Shown here: positions 8,510-17,523 of the stretch, piece after piece
How positions within the stretch are numbered: position 1 is the stretch's first letter
How the letters are laid out: each line of letters begins with the position of its first letter
From: Hydrogenophaga sp.
GTDB taxonomy: Bacteria > Pseudomonadota > Gammaproteobacteria > Burkholderiales > Burkholderiaceae_C
Length of the DNA: 64,000 nucleotides
Direction of reading: 5' to 3'
Assembly (NCBI RefSeq): GCF_018780385.1
Contig: NZ_JADMJO010000014.1
Location: 115,137-179,136 of the forward strand
Program-made: the position numbers and the translations under genes
Notes under the pieces: model-generated
Seen by the model: only the letters and a program-made list of their open reading frames with translations
Database searches by the model: none
What the model was told of the DNA's origin: nothing

Positions 8510-9934
8510 TCACTCGATCGCCTTCGTCATGTCCTCGACGACCTTCTTGGCGTCGCCAAAGACCATCATGGTCTTGTCCATGTAGAACAGTTCGTTGTCC
8601 AGGCCGGCATAGCCCGCGGCCATGGAGCGCTTGTTCACGATCACCGTCTTGGCCTTGTAGGCCTCCAGGATCGGCATGCCATAGATCGTGCTGCCCTTTT
8701 GCAGAGCAGCCGGGTTCACCACGTCGTTGGCGCCCAGGATGATGGCCACGTCGGCCTGGCCGAACTCGCCGTTGATGTCTTCCATCTCGAACACCTGGTC
8801 GTACGGCACCTCGGCTTCGGCCAGCAGCACGTTCATGTGCCCCGGCATGCGCCCGGCCACCGGGTGGATGGCGTACTTCACCGTGATGCCTTTTTCGGTC
8901 AGCTTGTGCGCGAGCTCTTTCACCGCATGCTGCGCGCGCGCCACCGCCAGACCGTAACCCGGCACGATCACCACGGTCTCGGCGTTGCCCAGCACGAAGG
9001 CCGCGTCGTCGGCGCTGCCGCTCTTGACCGGCCGCGCTTCGGCCTTGGCGCCACCGGCGGTTGCCGCTTCCCCACCGAAGCCACCCAGGATCACGTTGAA
9101 GAACGAGCGGTTCATCGCCTTGCACATGATGTAGCTCAGGATCGCGCCCGACGAGCCCACCAGCGAACCGGCGATGATCAGCATGGAATTGTTCAGGCTG
9201 AAGCCGATGCCCGCAGCTGCCCAACCCGAGTAGCTGTTGAGCATGGACACCACCACCGGCATGTCGGCGCCGCCGATGGGGATGATGATCAGCACGCCCA
9301 GGATGAAGCCCAGCGCGATCACCAGCACGATGTCGATCCAGCTCTGCGAATGCCAGAAGCCAAAAATGAAGAAGACGGTGGCCAGGCCCAGCAGCAGGTT
9401 GAGCTTGTGCTGGCCGGCGAACTGCACCGGCGCGCCCTGGAACAGGCGGAACTTGTACTTGCCCGAGAGCTTGCCGAAGGCGATCACCGAGCCGCTGAAG
9501 GTGACCGCGCCGATGAAGGCGCCCAGCGCGAGCTCGATGCGGTTGCCGCCGGGAATGCCCTCGCCCTTGGCAACGATGCCGAAGGCCCAGGGCTCGGCCA
9601 CCACGGCCACGGCGATGCAGACCGCGGCCAGGCCGATCATGCTGTGCATGAAAGCGACCAGCTCGGGCATCTTGGTCATCTCCACCCGGTTGGCCATGAT
9701 GGCACCAATGGTGCCGCCCACCAGCAGCCCGCCCAGCACCCAGACCATGCCTTCGGCCTTGCCGCCGGCGAGCTCCACGATGAGCGCGGCCGTGGTGAGG
9801 ATGGCGATGGCCATGCCGGTCATGCCGAAGATGTTGCCCCGGATGGAGGTGGTGGGATGCGACAGGCCTTTGAGGGCCTGGATGAAGAAGACGCTGGCCA
9901 CCAGGTACAGCAGCGTGACGAGGTTCAGGGACAT
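8510..9934 (-). CDS. pntB: NAD(P) transhydrogenase subunit beta
   Basis: Membrane plus NADP(H)-binding subunit of the proton-translocating transhydrogenase, which uses the proton gradient to make NADPH from NADH. The 474 residues comprise about nine hydrophobic helices followed by a C-terminal NADP-binding domain (dIII) with VIVPGYGLAVARAQH and a late DDVVNPAA motif. The ATG at 9934 overlaps the TAA of pntAb by one base. The open frame runs on further upstream, but that extension is out-of-register reading of pntAb. The C-terminus ends 108 bases from the divergently oriented start region of the hybrid kinase. Confidence 0.96.
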   Translation of the reverse strand: MSLNLVTLLYLVASVFFIQALKGLSHPTTSIRGNIFGMTGMAIAILTTAALIVELAGGKAEGMVWVLGGLLVGGTIGAIMANRVEMTKMPELVAFMHSMIGLAAVCIAVAVVAEPWAFGIVAKGEGIPGGNRIELALGAFIGAVTFSGSVIAFGKLSGKYKFRLFQGAPVQFAGQHKLNLLLGLATVFFIFGFWHSQSWIDIVLVIALGFILGVLIIIPIGGADMPVVVSMLNSYSGWAAAGIGFSLNNSMLIIAGSLVGSSGAILSYIMCKAMNRSFFNVILGGFGGEAATAGGAKAEARPVKSGSADDAAFVLGNAETVVIVPGYGLAVARAQHAVKELAHKLTEKGITVKYAIHPVAGRMPGHMNVLLAEAEVPYDQVFEMEDINGEFGQADVAIILGANDVVNPAALQKGSTIYGMPILEAYKAKTVIVNKRSMAAGYAGLDNELFYMDKTMMVFGDAKKVVEDMTKAIE

Positions 9935-10257
9935 TATTGGGCCCCCACGTTCGTCACTGGCGCCTTGCGTTCTTTCTTCTTGAACATCTCCAGCATTCGC
10001 CGCGTGACGAGGAATCCACCAAACACATTGACCGCGGCCAGCGCAACCGCCAGCACGCCCATGGTCTTGCCCAGGTTCGTTTCGGTGAGGGCTGCAGCCA
10101 GCATGGCGCCGACGATCACGATGGCCGAGATCGCGTTGGTCACGGCCATCAGTGGCGTGTGCAGCGCGGGCGTGACGTTCCACACCACGTGGTAACCCAC
10201 GTAGATGGCCAGCACGAAGATGATGAGGTTGAGAACGGTGGGGGATACGGCTTCCAT
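9934..10257 (-). CDS. pntAb: NAD(P) transhydrogenase subunit alpha, membrane part
   Basis: A small 107-residue membrane subunit corresponding to the C-terminal helices of E. coli PntA. Three hydrophobic segments are visible (about 8-28, 34-54, 58-80), followed by a basic tail. Splitting of the alpha subunit into a soluble part and this membrane part is usual in many alpha- and betaproteobacteria. It sits between pntAa (30 bases upstream) and pntB (one-base overlap), making a three-gene operon. Confidence 0.93.
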   Translation of the reverse strand: MEAVSPTVLNLIIFVLAIYVGYHVVWNVTPALHTPLMAVTNAISAIVIVGAMLAAALTETNLGKTMGVLAVALAAVNVFGGFLVTRRMLEMFKKKERKAPVTNVGAQ

Positions 10258-10287
10258 GGTCTTTTCCTTGTTGTCTCTTCGCTGGGT

Positions 10288-11421
10288 TCAGCTTTTGCGT
10301 TTCACTTCACCGCCCTGCGCCATCAGGCAGGCCGCGACGATGTCGTCTTCCATGTCCACGTGCAGCGCGCCGTCCTTGTTGACGATGAGCTTGAGGAAAT
10401 CGAGCACGTTGCGCGCGTAGAGCGCCGAGGCATCGGCGCCGACCATGGCGGCCAGGTTGGTTTCGCCGACGATGGTCACACCGTGCTTGACGACCGTGCG
10501 GTCGGTCTCGGTGATCGGGCAGTTGCCACCGACACCGTTGGCACCCTTGCCAGCGGCGATGTCCACGATCACGCTGCCAGGCTTCATCGACTGGACCATG
10601 TCTTCGGTGATGAGCACGGGCGCAGCACGCCCGGGAATCAGTGCGGTGGAGATCACCACGTCGGCCAGCGCCACGCGCTTGGCCACTTCGATCTTCTGAC
10701 GCTCCAGCCAGCTCGGCGGCATCGGCCGGGCATAACCACCCACACCCTCGGCCGCTTCCTTCTCTTCAGCGGTCTCGTAAGGCACGTCGATGAACTTGCC
10801 GCCCAGCGACTCGACTTGTTCCTTCACGCTCGGGCGCACGTCCGACGCTTCGATCACGGCGCCCAGGCGCTTGGCCGTGGCAATGGCCTGCAGACCCGCA
10901 ACGCCCACGCCCAGAATCACGACGCGCGCGGCCTTGACCGTGCCGGCGGCCGTCATGAGCATGGGGAAGAAGCGCTGGTAGTGGTGGACCGCCAACATCA
11001 CGGCCTTGTAGCCGGCGATGTTGGCCTGCGAGGACAGCACGTCCATGCTTTGCGCACGGGTGGTGCGGGGTGCCGCTTCCAGTGCAAAAGCGGTGAGGCC
11101 GGCACGCGCCATGCGCTGCAGGCCGTCGCCGTCGAAGGGGTTGAGCATGCCGACCACGGTGGCGCCGGGCTTCATCAGGGTCAGCTCGTTGTCGAACGGG
11201 GTGCGCACCTTGAGCACCAGGTCGCAACCCAGCGCGCCCGCAGCGTCGGTGATCTCGGCGCCCACCGCGGTGTACGCCGCGTCGGTCACGCTGGCGGCCA
11301 CGCCGGCCCCGGATTGAACGCGAACCGTGTGGCCCTGCGCCACGTATTTCTTTGCCGTCTCGGGCGTGACGGCTACGCGGGTCTCGCCCACTGTCGTTTC
11401 AGCGGGTACGCCAATCAGCAT
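10288..11421 (-). CDS. pntAa: NAD(P) transhydrogenase subunit alpha, NAD-binding part
   Basis: Soluble dI subunit that binds NAD(H) and exchanges hydride with PntB. It is 377 residues with an alanine dehydrogenase-like fold. The Rossmann motif GVGVAGLQAIATAKRLGA lies in the middle and the N-terminus IGVPAETTVGETRVAVTPE is characteristic. I chose the ATG at 11421, which has GGAG six bases upstream; the frame could begin 13 codons earlier but without support. It is the first gene of the pnt operon, and the 81-base gap upstream probably holds the promoter. Confidence 0.95.
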   Translation of the reverse strand: MLIGVPAETTVGETRVAVTPETAKKYVAQGHTVRVQSGAGVAASVTDAAYTAVGAEITDAAGALGCDLVLKVRTPFDNELTLMKPGATVVGMLNPFDGDGLQRMARAGLTAFALEAAPRTTRAQSMDVLSSQANIAGYKAVMLAVHHYQRFFPMLMTAAGTVKAARVVILGVGVAGLQAIATAKRLGAVIEASDVRPSVKEQVESLGGKFIDVPYETAEEKEAAEGVGGYARPMPPSWLERQKIEVAKRVALADVVISTALIPGRAAPVLITEDMVQSMKPGSVIVDIAAGKGANGVGGNCPITETDRTVVKHGVTIVGETNLAAMVGADASALYARNVLDFLKLIVNKDGALHVDMEDDIVAACLMAQGGEVKRKS

Positions 11422-11502
11422 GAAGGTCTCCTCAGTATCTGGGCAGTTGCCCCGCGGCACGCGGGTTCCGGGCTGGGACGCATTCTAGTCCGCGCAATCG
11501 CA

Positions 11503-12771
11503 TCAGGCCGACGCGATGCCGAATCGCTCGCCCGTCAAGCCATCCATGTCGATGGCGGGTGATCGACCCGCCAGGATGTCGGCCACGATGCGGCTGGTGC
11601 CGCACGCCTGTGTCCAGCCATTGGACCCGTGCCCGCTGTTCAGGAACAGATTGGGCCAGTGCGTGCGACCCAGCACGGGTGGGCCATCGGGTGTCATGGG
11701 CCGCAGTCCCGCCCAGGTTTCCACACGATCGAAGTCCAGCCCCACCGGAAAGAACTCGCGCACCACATTCACCAGCATGTCGCGCTGCTCGGGGTCGGTG
11801 CTCAGGTCGTAGCCGCCGAGTTCACCCATGCCGGCGGCGCGCACGCGACCACCCAGGCGCGAAATCATGACCTTGTTGTGCTCGTCCATCAGCGCCGTCT
11901 GGAAGTCGGGGCCGTCGTCCTGCACGGGCACCGTGATCGAGTAGCCCTTGAGCGGATACACCGGCAGCCGGATGCCCAGCGGTCGCAGCAGCCGGGGTGC
12001 AAAGCTGCCCAGCGCCACCACATAGGCATCGGCCACCAGGCGTTGCGGCCCGGCTTGAACACCGGTGATCGCCGCGGCCTCGTGCTCGATCGCGTGGACC
12101 GGGGTGTCAAACAGGAACCGCACACCGCGCGCCACCAGATGCTGGTGCAGCGCTTTCGAAAATTTGTGGCTGTCGCCGGACGCATCCGACGGCAGGTGCA
12201 GGGCGCCGGCGATGGGGGCGCTGCGCTGCGCCAACGCCGGCTCCAGCGCATCCACCTCGCCCGCGTTCAGCAGGCGCCACGCGATGCCCAATTCCTCCAG
12301 CGCCCGCGCCGACAGGCGCCCCAGCTCCAGCTCTTCCGGGGTGCGGAACAGCTGCAGCACGCCATCGCTGTGGAAGTCGAAGCCGTCCAGGCCGGCCTCG
12401 TCGACCAGCGTGCGCAGGCAGGCCAGGCTGTAATGCGCCACGCGCTGCATGCGCAGCTTGTTCCGGCGAAAACTCTCCACATTGCAATTGGCCACCCAAC
12501 GCGCCAGCCAGGTCCACTGATGGAGATCGGGCTGCGGCCGGAAACGGATCGGCGAGCGCGGCGTCAGCGACAGGCGCAGCGCCTTGGCCACCATGCCGGG
12601 CGCGGCCCACGGGCCCGCGAAGCTGGGGCACAGACCGCCGGCATTGCCGTAGCTGGCCTCCAGCCCCGGGCCGCCCTGGCGGTCCACCACCGTCACCTCG
12701 TGTCCGTCGCGCCACAGGTAGTAGGCCGTCGCCATGCCGACGACGCCGGCCCCGAGCACCAGGACTCGCAT
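11503..12771 (-). CDS. FAD-dependent D-amino-acid dehydrogenase-like oxidoreductase
   Basis: 422-residue flavoprotein of the DadA/DAO family, which oxidises D-amino acids (or related amines) to oxo acids and passes electrons to the respiratory chain. The N-terminal Rossmann motif VLGAGVVGMATAYYL binds FAD. The SYGNAGG segment and a C-terminal GHGSNGWTQACG loop match D-amino-acid dehydrogenases. It is the last gene of a five-gene minus-strand cluster starting at the PLP lyase. Sarcosine, hydroxyproline or other secondary-amine oxidation is possible, because the DapA-family lyase and SDR nearby often occur with D-hydroxyproline-type pathways. The exact substrate is not visible. Confidence 0.85.
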   Translation of the reverse strand: MRVLVLGAGVVGMATAYYLWRDGHEVTVVDRQGGPGLEASYGNAGGLCPSFAGPWAAPGMVAKALRLSLTPRSPIRFRPQPDLHQWTWLARWVANCNVESFRRNKLRMQRVAHYSLACLRTLVDEAGLDGFDFHSDGVLQLFRTPEELELGRLSARALEELGIAWRLLNAGEVDALEPALAQRSAPIAGALHLPSDASGDSHKFSKALHQHLVARGVRFLFDTPVHAIEHEAAAITGVQAGPQRLVADAYVVALGSFAPRLLRPLGIRLPVYPLKGYSITVPVQDDGPDFQTALMDEHNKVMISRLGGRVRAAGMGELGGYDLSTDPEQRDMLVNVVREFFPVGLDFDRVETWAGLRPMTPDGPPVLGRTHWPNLFLNSGHGSNGWTQACGTSRIVADILAGRSPAIDMDGLTGERFGIASA

Positions 12772-12777
12772 GTGCGC

Positions 12778-13791
12778 TTATTCGATCTTGATGTTGGCCT
12801 TTTCGATGATGGCTTGGTACTTGGTCATCTCGCTGGCAATGAACTTGTCGAAATCCGCGGCGTTGCGGTAGGCCACGTCGAAGCCCAGACCGTTGAGCTT
12901 GGTCTTGAGCGCCGGGTCCTGGGCCGCCTTGGCTGTGGCGGCCTCCAGGGTCTTGAGGATAGGCGCGGGCAACTTGGCCGGCGCCCACAGGCCGTACCAG
13001 GAATAGAACTCGAAGTCCTTCAGGCCGGCTTCGCGCATGGTGGGCACGTCGGGCAGCAAGGGGCTGCGCTCGGCACCGGTCACCGCCAGTGCACGCAGCT
13101 TGCCCGCCTTCACATGGGGCAGGGACGACAGGAAGGGGTCCATCATGGCGTGCACCTGGCCCCCGATCAGATCTTGCAACGCTGGCGCCGCGCCCTTGTA
13201 CAGAACGATGGGAATGCCGCTCTTGGACAGGCCCGTTTCGTACAGGAACTGGGCCACGCCCAGGTGGCCCGCCGAGCCGTAGCCGCTGGTGACGAAGCTG
13301 AACTTGTCGGGCGCTGCCTTGACCACGCTCACCAGTTCCTGGACCGTATTGGCAGGCACCTGGGGGTTGACGCTGAAGATCAGCGCGCCCTGGGCCACCA
13401 TGCCGATGGCGGTGAAGTCCTTCACCGCGTCGTACTTGATGGTGCTCTTGTAGAGCAGCGGGTTGATCGAGTGGATGGACGCGTTGAAGTACAGCGTGTA
13501 GCCATCCGCGTCGGTGCGCGCCACCGACGCGGCGCCGATCATGCCGGAGGCACCCGCGCGGTTTTCGACGATCACGCTTTGCCCGAGCTCCGAGGCCAGG
13601 CGCTCGGCCAGGGTGCGGGCCACGCCGTCCACCGCGCCGCCGGGTGCATGGGGCACCACGATGGTGATGGGTCGGACCTTGGGGTAGGGGGTTTGCGCGG
13701 CGGCCTGCGGGGCCTGCAGCAAGGTGAGCGCGGCGGCGCCGGCCAGGGCGGCGCCATGTTGGACAAAAAGGCGGCGAGTGGAGCGTTTCAT
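12778..13791 (-). CDS. Tripartite tricarboxylate transporter receptor (Bug family)
   Basis: Periplasmic solute-binding protein of the Bug/TctC family, 337 residues. Its N-terminal signal STRRLFVQ followed by a hydrophobic stretch and AAAQ resembles a twin-arginine signal with cleavage near residue 31. Typical features are ITIVVPHAPGGAVDGVARTLA and VENRAGASGMIGA, which contact a carboxylate ligand. The ATG at 13791 has AAGGG six bases upstream; a longer frame from 13830 lacks a site. No TctA/TctB membrane genes are in the window, as is common for Bug orphans. It lies six bases before the D-amino-acid dehydrogenase-like gene, so it may bind the substrate of this cluster. Confidence 0.9.
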   Translation of the reverse strand: MKRSTRRLFVQHGAALAGAAALTLLQAPQAAAQTPYPKVRPITIVVPHAPGGAVDGVARTLAERLASELGQSVIVENRAGASGMIGAASVARTDADGYTLYFNASIHSINPLLYKSTIKYDAVKDFTAIGMVAQGALIFSVNPQVPANTVQELVSVVKAAPDKFSFVTSGYGSAGHLGVAQFLYETGLSKSGIPIVLYKGAAPALQDLIGGQVHAMMDPFLSSLPHVKAGKLRALAVTGAERSPLLPDVPTMREAGLKDFEFYSWYGLWAPAKLPAPILKTLEAATAKAAQDPALKTKLNGLGFDVAYRNAADFDKFIASEMTKYQAIIEKANIKIE

Positions 13792-13868
13792 GATGACCCT
13801 TGAAGATGGAATGGAAAAGGATGCAGTCAATTTGTCCCCTGGCTGCCGGTCTGCGCCGGCTCAGGTGC

Positions 13869-14648
13869 TCAGAAAGTGCCCGGGTACGAACCCCCGTCGA
13901 TCAGGATGTTCTGTCCCGTGATGTACCCGGCCTGCGCCGAGCAGATGAAGCCGCACAGCGCGCCGAGTTCGGCGGCTTCGCCGTAGCGCCCGGCCGGGTT
14001 GTTGGTGCCGCGCTCGTGCCACAGCTGTTCGAAGGTCTTGCCGGTGCTCTCCAGCATGCCGAGGATGTGGTGGCGCTGGGCGTCGGTCGCGAACACGCCG
14101 GGCAGCAGGTTGTTGATGGTGACGTTGTGCCGCACGGTCTGCCGCGCCAGCCCGGCCACGAAGCCCACCAGGCCGGAACGCGCGCCGTTGGACAGGCCCA
14201 GTTCGAGCTGCGGCGTCTTGACGCTGCGCGAGACGATGTTCACGATGCGCCCGAAGCGGCGCTCCATCATCCCGTCCACCGTGCGCCGCATCATCTCGAT
14301 CGGCCCGAGCATCATCGAGTCGATCGCCGCATGCCAGTCGGCCACGGTCCAGGTGCGGAAATCGCCGGGCGACATGCCGTCGGCGTTGTTGATCAGGATG
14401 TCCGGCGCCGGGCAGGCCGCGAGCGCGGCGTCGCGCCCGGCATCGGTCGTGATGTCGGCCGACACCCAGCGCACGGGCTGGCCGGTCTGCGCCGAGATCT
14501 CGGCCGCGGCCTGTTCCATGGTGGCCACGGTGCGGGCGGCGATCACCACCTGCACGCCGTCAGACGAGAGCTGCGCCGCGCAGGCCCGCCCCATGCCCTT
14601 GCTGCCACCGAACACCAGCGCCGTCTTGCCTGCGATTCCCAGATCCAT
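13869..14648 (-). CDS. SDR-family protein lacking the canonical catalytic Tyr/Lys
   Basis: Short-chain dehydrogenase/reductase fold, 259 residues. The cofactor motif GGSKGMG is at 14-20 and the NNADG segment near 87-91. The usual active-site YxxxK is not present: the aligned segment reads LSNGARSG, with no Tyr and an Arg instead of Lys, although the preceding Ser region (IVNIVSRS) is kept. Oxidoreductase activity by the classical mechanism is therefore doubtful, although relatives with this SNGAR signature exist. It sits 16 bases after the DapA-family lyase gene in the same operon. Confidence 0.85.
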   Translation of the reverse strand: MDLGIAGKTALVFGGSKGMGRACAAQLSSDGVQVVIAARTVATMEQAAAEISAQTGQPVRWVSADITTDAGRDAALAACPAPDILINNADGMSPGDFRTWTVADWHAAIDSMMLGPIEMMRRTVDGMMERRFGRIVNIVSRSVKTPQLELGLSNGARSGLVGFVAGLARQTVRHNVTINNLLPGVFATDAQRHHILGMLESTGKTFEQLWHERGTNNPAGRYGEAAELGALCGFICSAQAGYITGQNILIDGGSYPGTF

Positions 14649-14664
14649 GGTGGTGACCTTCGTA

Positions 14665-15606
14665 TCAGACCGACTTGAGCGCGGGCGAGCTCCAGCCGTA
14701 TTTCTTGTCGAGCTCCAGTTCCTTGACGATGCGCAGGCCCTTGAGCAGGGGCTCGCCTTCCAGGCCCTTGAGCGGCTTGCGCAGTTCGCCGGCCGGCATG
14801 CCCAGGGCGCGCATCAGCGACTTGATGGCGACCGGGTTGATGGCCGAGTACGAGTAGTGCAGCATGGGCAGCAGGCCGAGGTAGGCATCGCGGAAGCTCA
14901 CCGACACCTCGGGTGTGGTCCAGGGGCGGGAGATGGTGGCGATCTCCGCCGGCGCGATGTTGCCGGTCATGTTGGCGGTGCCATGGCCGCCCAGGCTCAT
15001 GGTGGGCACCACCAGGCCGAGGTTGGGCGAGTCGCAGCACATCACCGCCACATCGGGCCGCGCGCGCAGCACCTGCGCCACCTGGCCGACCCGCGTGGTC
15101 GACTCCTTGTGCACCACGTAGTTGGGGTGCTTGAAGATGCGCAGCAGGTTGTCCCAGTGCAGGTCGGTCTTCACGCGTGGCGGGTTGTTGTACAGGCCCA
15201 GCGGCAGATCGGTCGCGTCGGCCACCTCCAGGAAGTAGTCCTCCAGGTCGGCTTCGGGGCCGCAGATGTAGGCCGGGGCCGCCAGGATGGCGCCATCCGC
15301 CCCGTTGGCGTTGGCGAACTTCAGGTAGTCGATGGTGGTCTGCGTGTTGTTGCCGGTGCAGCCGTAGAAGAACTTCATCTTGCCGGTCTTCATCTTGGCC
15401 GTCTCGGCAATGATGGTCTCGCGCTCCTTCTGCGACAGCATCGACACCTCACCGGTGGAACCCATGATCAGCACCGCGCTGGTGCCATGGTCTTCCTGGA
15501 ACTTCAGCAGGCTGCGAAAGGCACCGAAGTCGGGGCTACCGTCCTGGTTGAACGGGGTGATCAGCGCGACGAAGGAGCCTTCAATTTTCATCTTGGCCAT
15601 GGTCAT
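14665..15606 (-). CDS. Dihydrodipicolinate synthase/N-acetylneuraminate lyase family protein
   Basis: Class I aldolase-fold protein of 313 residues. It begins GSFVALITPFNQDG, carries the GSTGEVSMLS loop typical of DapA (GTTGE in the canonical enzyme), and has a Schiff-base lysine candidate in HKESTTR near residue 166. The genomic setting (amino-acid oxidase, transporter receptor, PLP lyase) suggests a catabolic 2-oxo-acid lyase or dehydratase instead of the lysine-biosynthetic enzyme. AAGGA lies four bases before the chosen ATG. A second in-frame ATG two codons in is equally possible. Confidence 0.85.
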   Translation of the reverse strand: MTMAKMKIEGSFVALITPFNQDGSPDFGAFRSLLKFQEDHGTSAVLIMGSTGEVSMLSQKERETIIAETAKMKTGKMKFFYGCTGNNTQTTIDYLKFANANGADGAILAAPAYICGPEADLEDYFLEVADATDLPLGLYNNPPRVKTDLHWDNLLRIFKHPNYVVHKESTTRVGQVAQVLRARPDVAVMCCDSPNLGLVVPTMSLGGHGTANMTGNIAPAEIATISRPWTTPEVSVSFRDAYLGLLPMLHYSYSAINPVAIKSLMRALGMPAGELRKPLKGLEGEPLLKGLRIVKELELDKKYGWSSPALKSV

Positions 15607-15704
15607 TCATTCCTTATCAGTTGAGACAGTCGCCAGTTCGGCATTCCAGGGGAAACGATGGTACCCAGATACAGCCGTGCGGCGGAGACACATTCGTTGT
15701 GAGC

Positions 15705-16925
15705 TTATGCCGCGCGTGCCAGGTCGGGCTCAGGCAGGCGGCCCGGCGAGCGACGGCGCGTCATGCACGCCAGCGCCTGCGCCAGGTCGTCGATGAGATC
15801 GTCTACATCTTCCAGCCCCACATGCAAGCGCAATGCCTGCCCGCGCCAGGGCCAGCGTGCCCCGGTGTGGGCAGCACCCGGGGTGAAGGGCACCACCAGG
15901 CTTTCGAAACCGCCCCAGGAGACCCCGAGGCCGAAGAACTTCAGGTTGTCCACGAACGCCGCGACATCCTCGGGCGACGAGGTCTTGAGCACCACCGAGA
16001 ACAGGCCACAGGCGCCGGTGAAATCACGCTTCCACAGCGCGTGCCCGGGGTGGTCCGGCAGGGCCGGGTGCAGCACCGCCTCGACCTCCTCGCGCCCCTG
16101 CAACCACTGGGCCACGCGCAGACCCGATTGCCCGTGCTGACGCAGTCGAACGCCCATGGTGCGCAGCCCGCGCAAGGCCAGGTAGGCCTCTTCGGGACCG
16201 GCCGTCTGCCCCATGTCCTGCGTCACCTGGCGCATCAGCGGCCACACCTCGCGCGAGCAGGTGGCCACGCCCAGCATCGCATCGGAATGGCCCACGATGT
16301 ATTTGGTGGCGGCCTGCACCGACACATCGACACCGTGCTGGAACGGCTTGAAGAACAGCGGCGTGCCCCAGGTGTTGTCCATCACCACGCGGGCGCCATG
16401 GCGGTGCGCCACCGCCGCGATGGCGGGAATGTCCTGGATCTCGAAGGTCTCCGAACCCGGCGACTCGACATACACCACGCGGGTGTTGGGCCGCATCAGC
16501 TTCTCGATGCCGGCGCCGATGCGCGGGTCGTACAGCGTCATCTCCACGCCGTAGCGCGACAGCACGCGGGCGAGGAAGGTGCGGGTGGGCGAATAGGCGC
16601 TGTCGGTGACCAGCACATGGTCGCCCGCCGACAGCAGCGCCGTCAGCGTGGTGACGATGGCCGCCAGCCCCGAGGGGAAGAGCAGCGAGCGGTGGCCTCC
16701 TTCGAGCTGGGCCACGGCATCTTCCAGCGCGTGGGTGGTGGGCGTGCCGAAACGGCCATAGGTGCTGACGCCGGCCACATCGTTGGCGCGGTCCGTCTTC
16801 TTCTGCTCCCATTCGGCCATGGAGCTCGACAGGATGGTCGAGCCTCGAAACACCGGGGTGTTGACCATGCCGCCGAAGCGTTCGGGATCACGCCCGAGCG
16901 AGACCAATCGGGTACTTTCTTTCAT
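15705..16925 (-). CDS. Cystathionine beta-lyase-like PLP-dependent enzyme
   Basis: Cys/Met-metabolism PLP family (fold type I), 406 residues. The PLP lysine is in AATKYIVGHSD, with the Asp-Asn pair in MDNTWGTP upstream and the SGLAA phosphate loop in FPSGLAAIV. Family members cleave cystathionine, cysteine or related thioethers, or interconvert homoserine esters; sequence closeness to the MetC branch favours a beta-lyase. The ATG at 16925 has AAGGAG eight bases upstream, and the alternative GTG three codons earlier overlaps that site. It is transcribed divergently from an Lrp-type regulator, which probably controls it. Confidence 0.88.
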   Translation of the reverse strand: MKESTRLVSLGRDPERFGGMVNTPVFRGSTILSSSMAEWEQKKTDRANDVAGVSTYGRFGTPTTHALEDAVAQLEGGHRSLLFPSGLAAIVTTLTALLSAGDHVLVTDSAYSPTRTFLARVLSRYGVEMTLYDPRIGAGIEKLMRPNTRVVYVESPGSETFEIQDIPAIAAVAHRHGARVVMDNTWGTPLFFKPFQHGVDVSVQAATKYIVGHSDAMLGVATCSREVWPLMRQVTQDMGQTAGPEEAYLALRGLRTMGVRLRQHGQSGLRVAQWLQGREEVEAVLHPALPDHPGHALWKRDFTGACGLFSVVLKTSSPEDVAAFVDNLKFFGLGVSWGGFESLVVPFTPGAAHTGARWPWRGQALRLHVGLEDVDDLIDDLAQALACMTRRRSPGRLPEPDLARAA

Positions 16926-17054
16926 GCGTTGCACTCCTTGCTGATGACCCAGTCTAGGAGCGGCGGCAGTGACGATTCTTTCGTTGTTGCCCTCATTCCG
17001 GCTTCAAAAGTGAAAAAAATTTACCATGGCTGTTTCAACAATCATGGACACACC
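16926..17054. promoter_or_regulatory. Divergent promoter region between PLP lyase and Lrp-type regulator
   Basis: This 129-base gap separates two divergent genes. Its right half (about 17005-17025) contains an A/T-rich run, AAAAGTGAAAAAAATTTAC, unusual against the GC-rich surroundings and typical of where Lrp/AsnC proteins bind. I could not assign -10/-35 hexamers with confidence on either strand. Autoregulation and control of the neighbour are expected for the Lrp family but are inferred here. Confidence 0.5.
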
Positions 17055-17513
17055 ATGGACAAAAAAGACCGCAGCATCCTCGCCCTGTTGCAGACCGATG
17101 CGCGGCTGTCGGTCAGCGACATCGCCGAGCGCATCAGTCTCTCCACCACGGCCTGCTGGAAACGCGTGCAGCGTCTGCACGAAGAGGGCTTCATCCGCCA
17201 GCAGGTCTGCCTGCTGGACAGCGCGAAGCTCGGCCTGGGCGTCACGGTGTTCGTCTCCATCAAGACCAGCCACCACGACCTGCAATGGCTGCGCCGCTTC
17301 GCGCTGGGCGTGCGCGACCTGCCCGAGGTGGTGGAGTTCTATCGCATGAGTGGCGAGACCGACTACCTGCTCAAGGTGGTGGTGCCCGACATCCAGGGCT
17401 TCGACCGCGTGTACAAGAAGCTCATCCAGATCGTGGACCTGTTCGACGTCAGCTCCAGCTTCGCGATGGAAGAAATCAAATACACCACCGCGCTGCCGCT
17501 GGACTACATCTGA
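17055..17513 (+). CDS. Lrp/AsnC family transcriptional regulator
   Basis: 152-residue feast/famine regulator. An N-terminal helix-turn-helix (about residues 4-50, with VSDIAERISLSTTACWKRVQRL as the DNA-reading part) is followed by an alpha/beta RAM ligand-binding domain (about 65-145, with the MSGETDYLLKVVVPD strand typical of the family). Such proteins bind amino acids and form octamers. Its position divergent from a Cys/Met-type lyase and upstream of an S-oxide reductase suggests it senses a (sulfur) amino acid. The start is the second of two ATGs; the first (17044) is out of this frame. No strong ribosome site is seen. Confidence 0.93.
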   Translation: MDKKDRSILALLQTDARLSVSDIAERISLSTTACWKRVQRLHEEGFIRQQVCLLDSAKLGLGVTVFVSIKTSHHDLQWLRRFALGVRDLPEVVEFYRMSGETDYLLKVVVPDIQGFDRVYKKLIQIVDLFDVSSSFAMEEIKYTTALPLDYI

Positions 17514-17523
17514 GACCCCGTTC

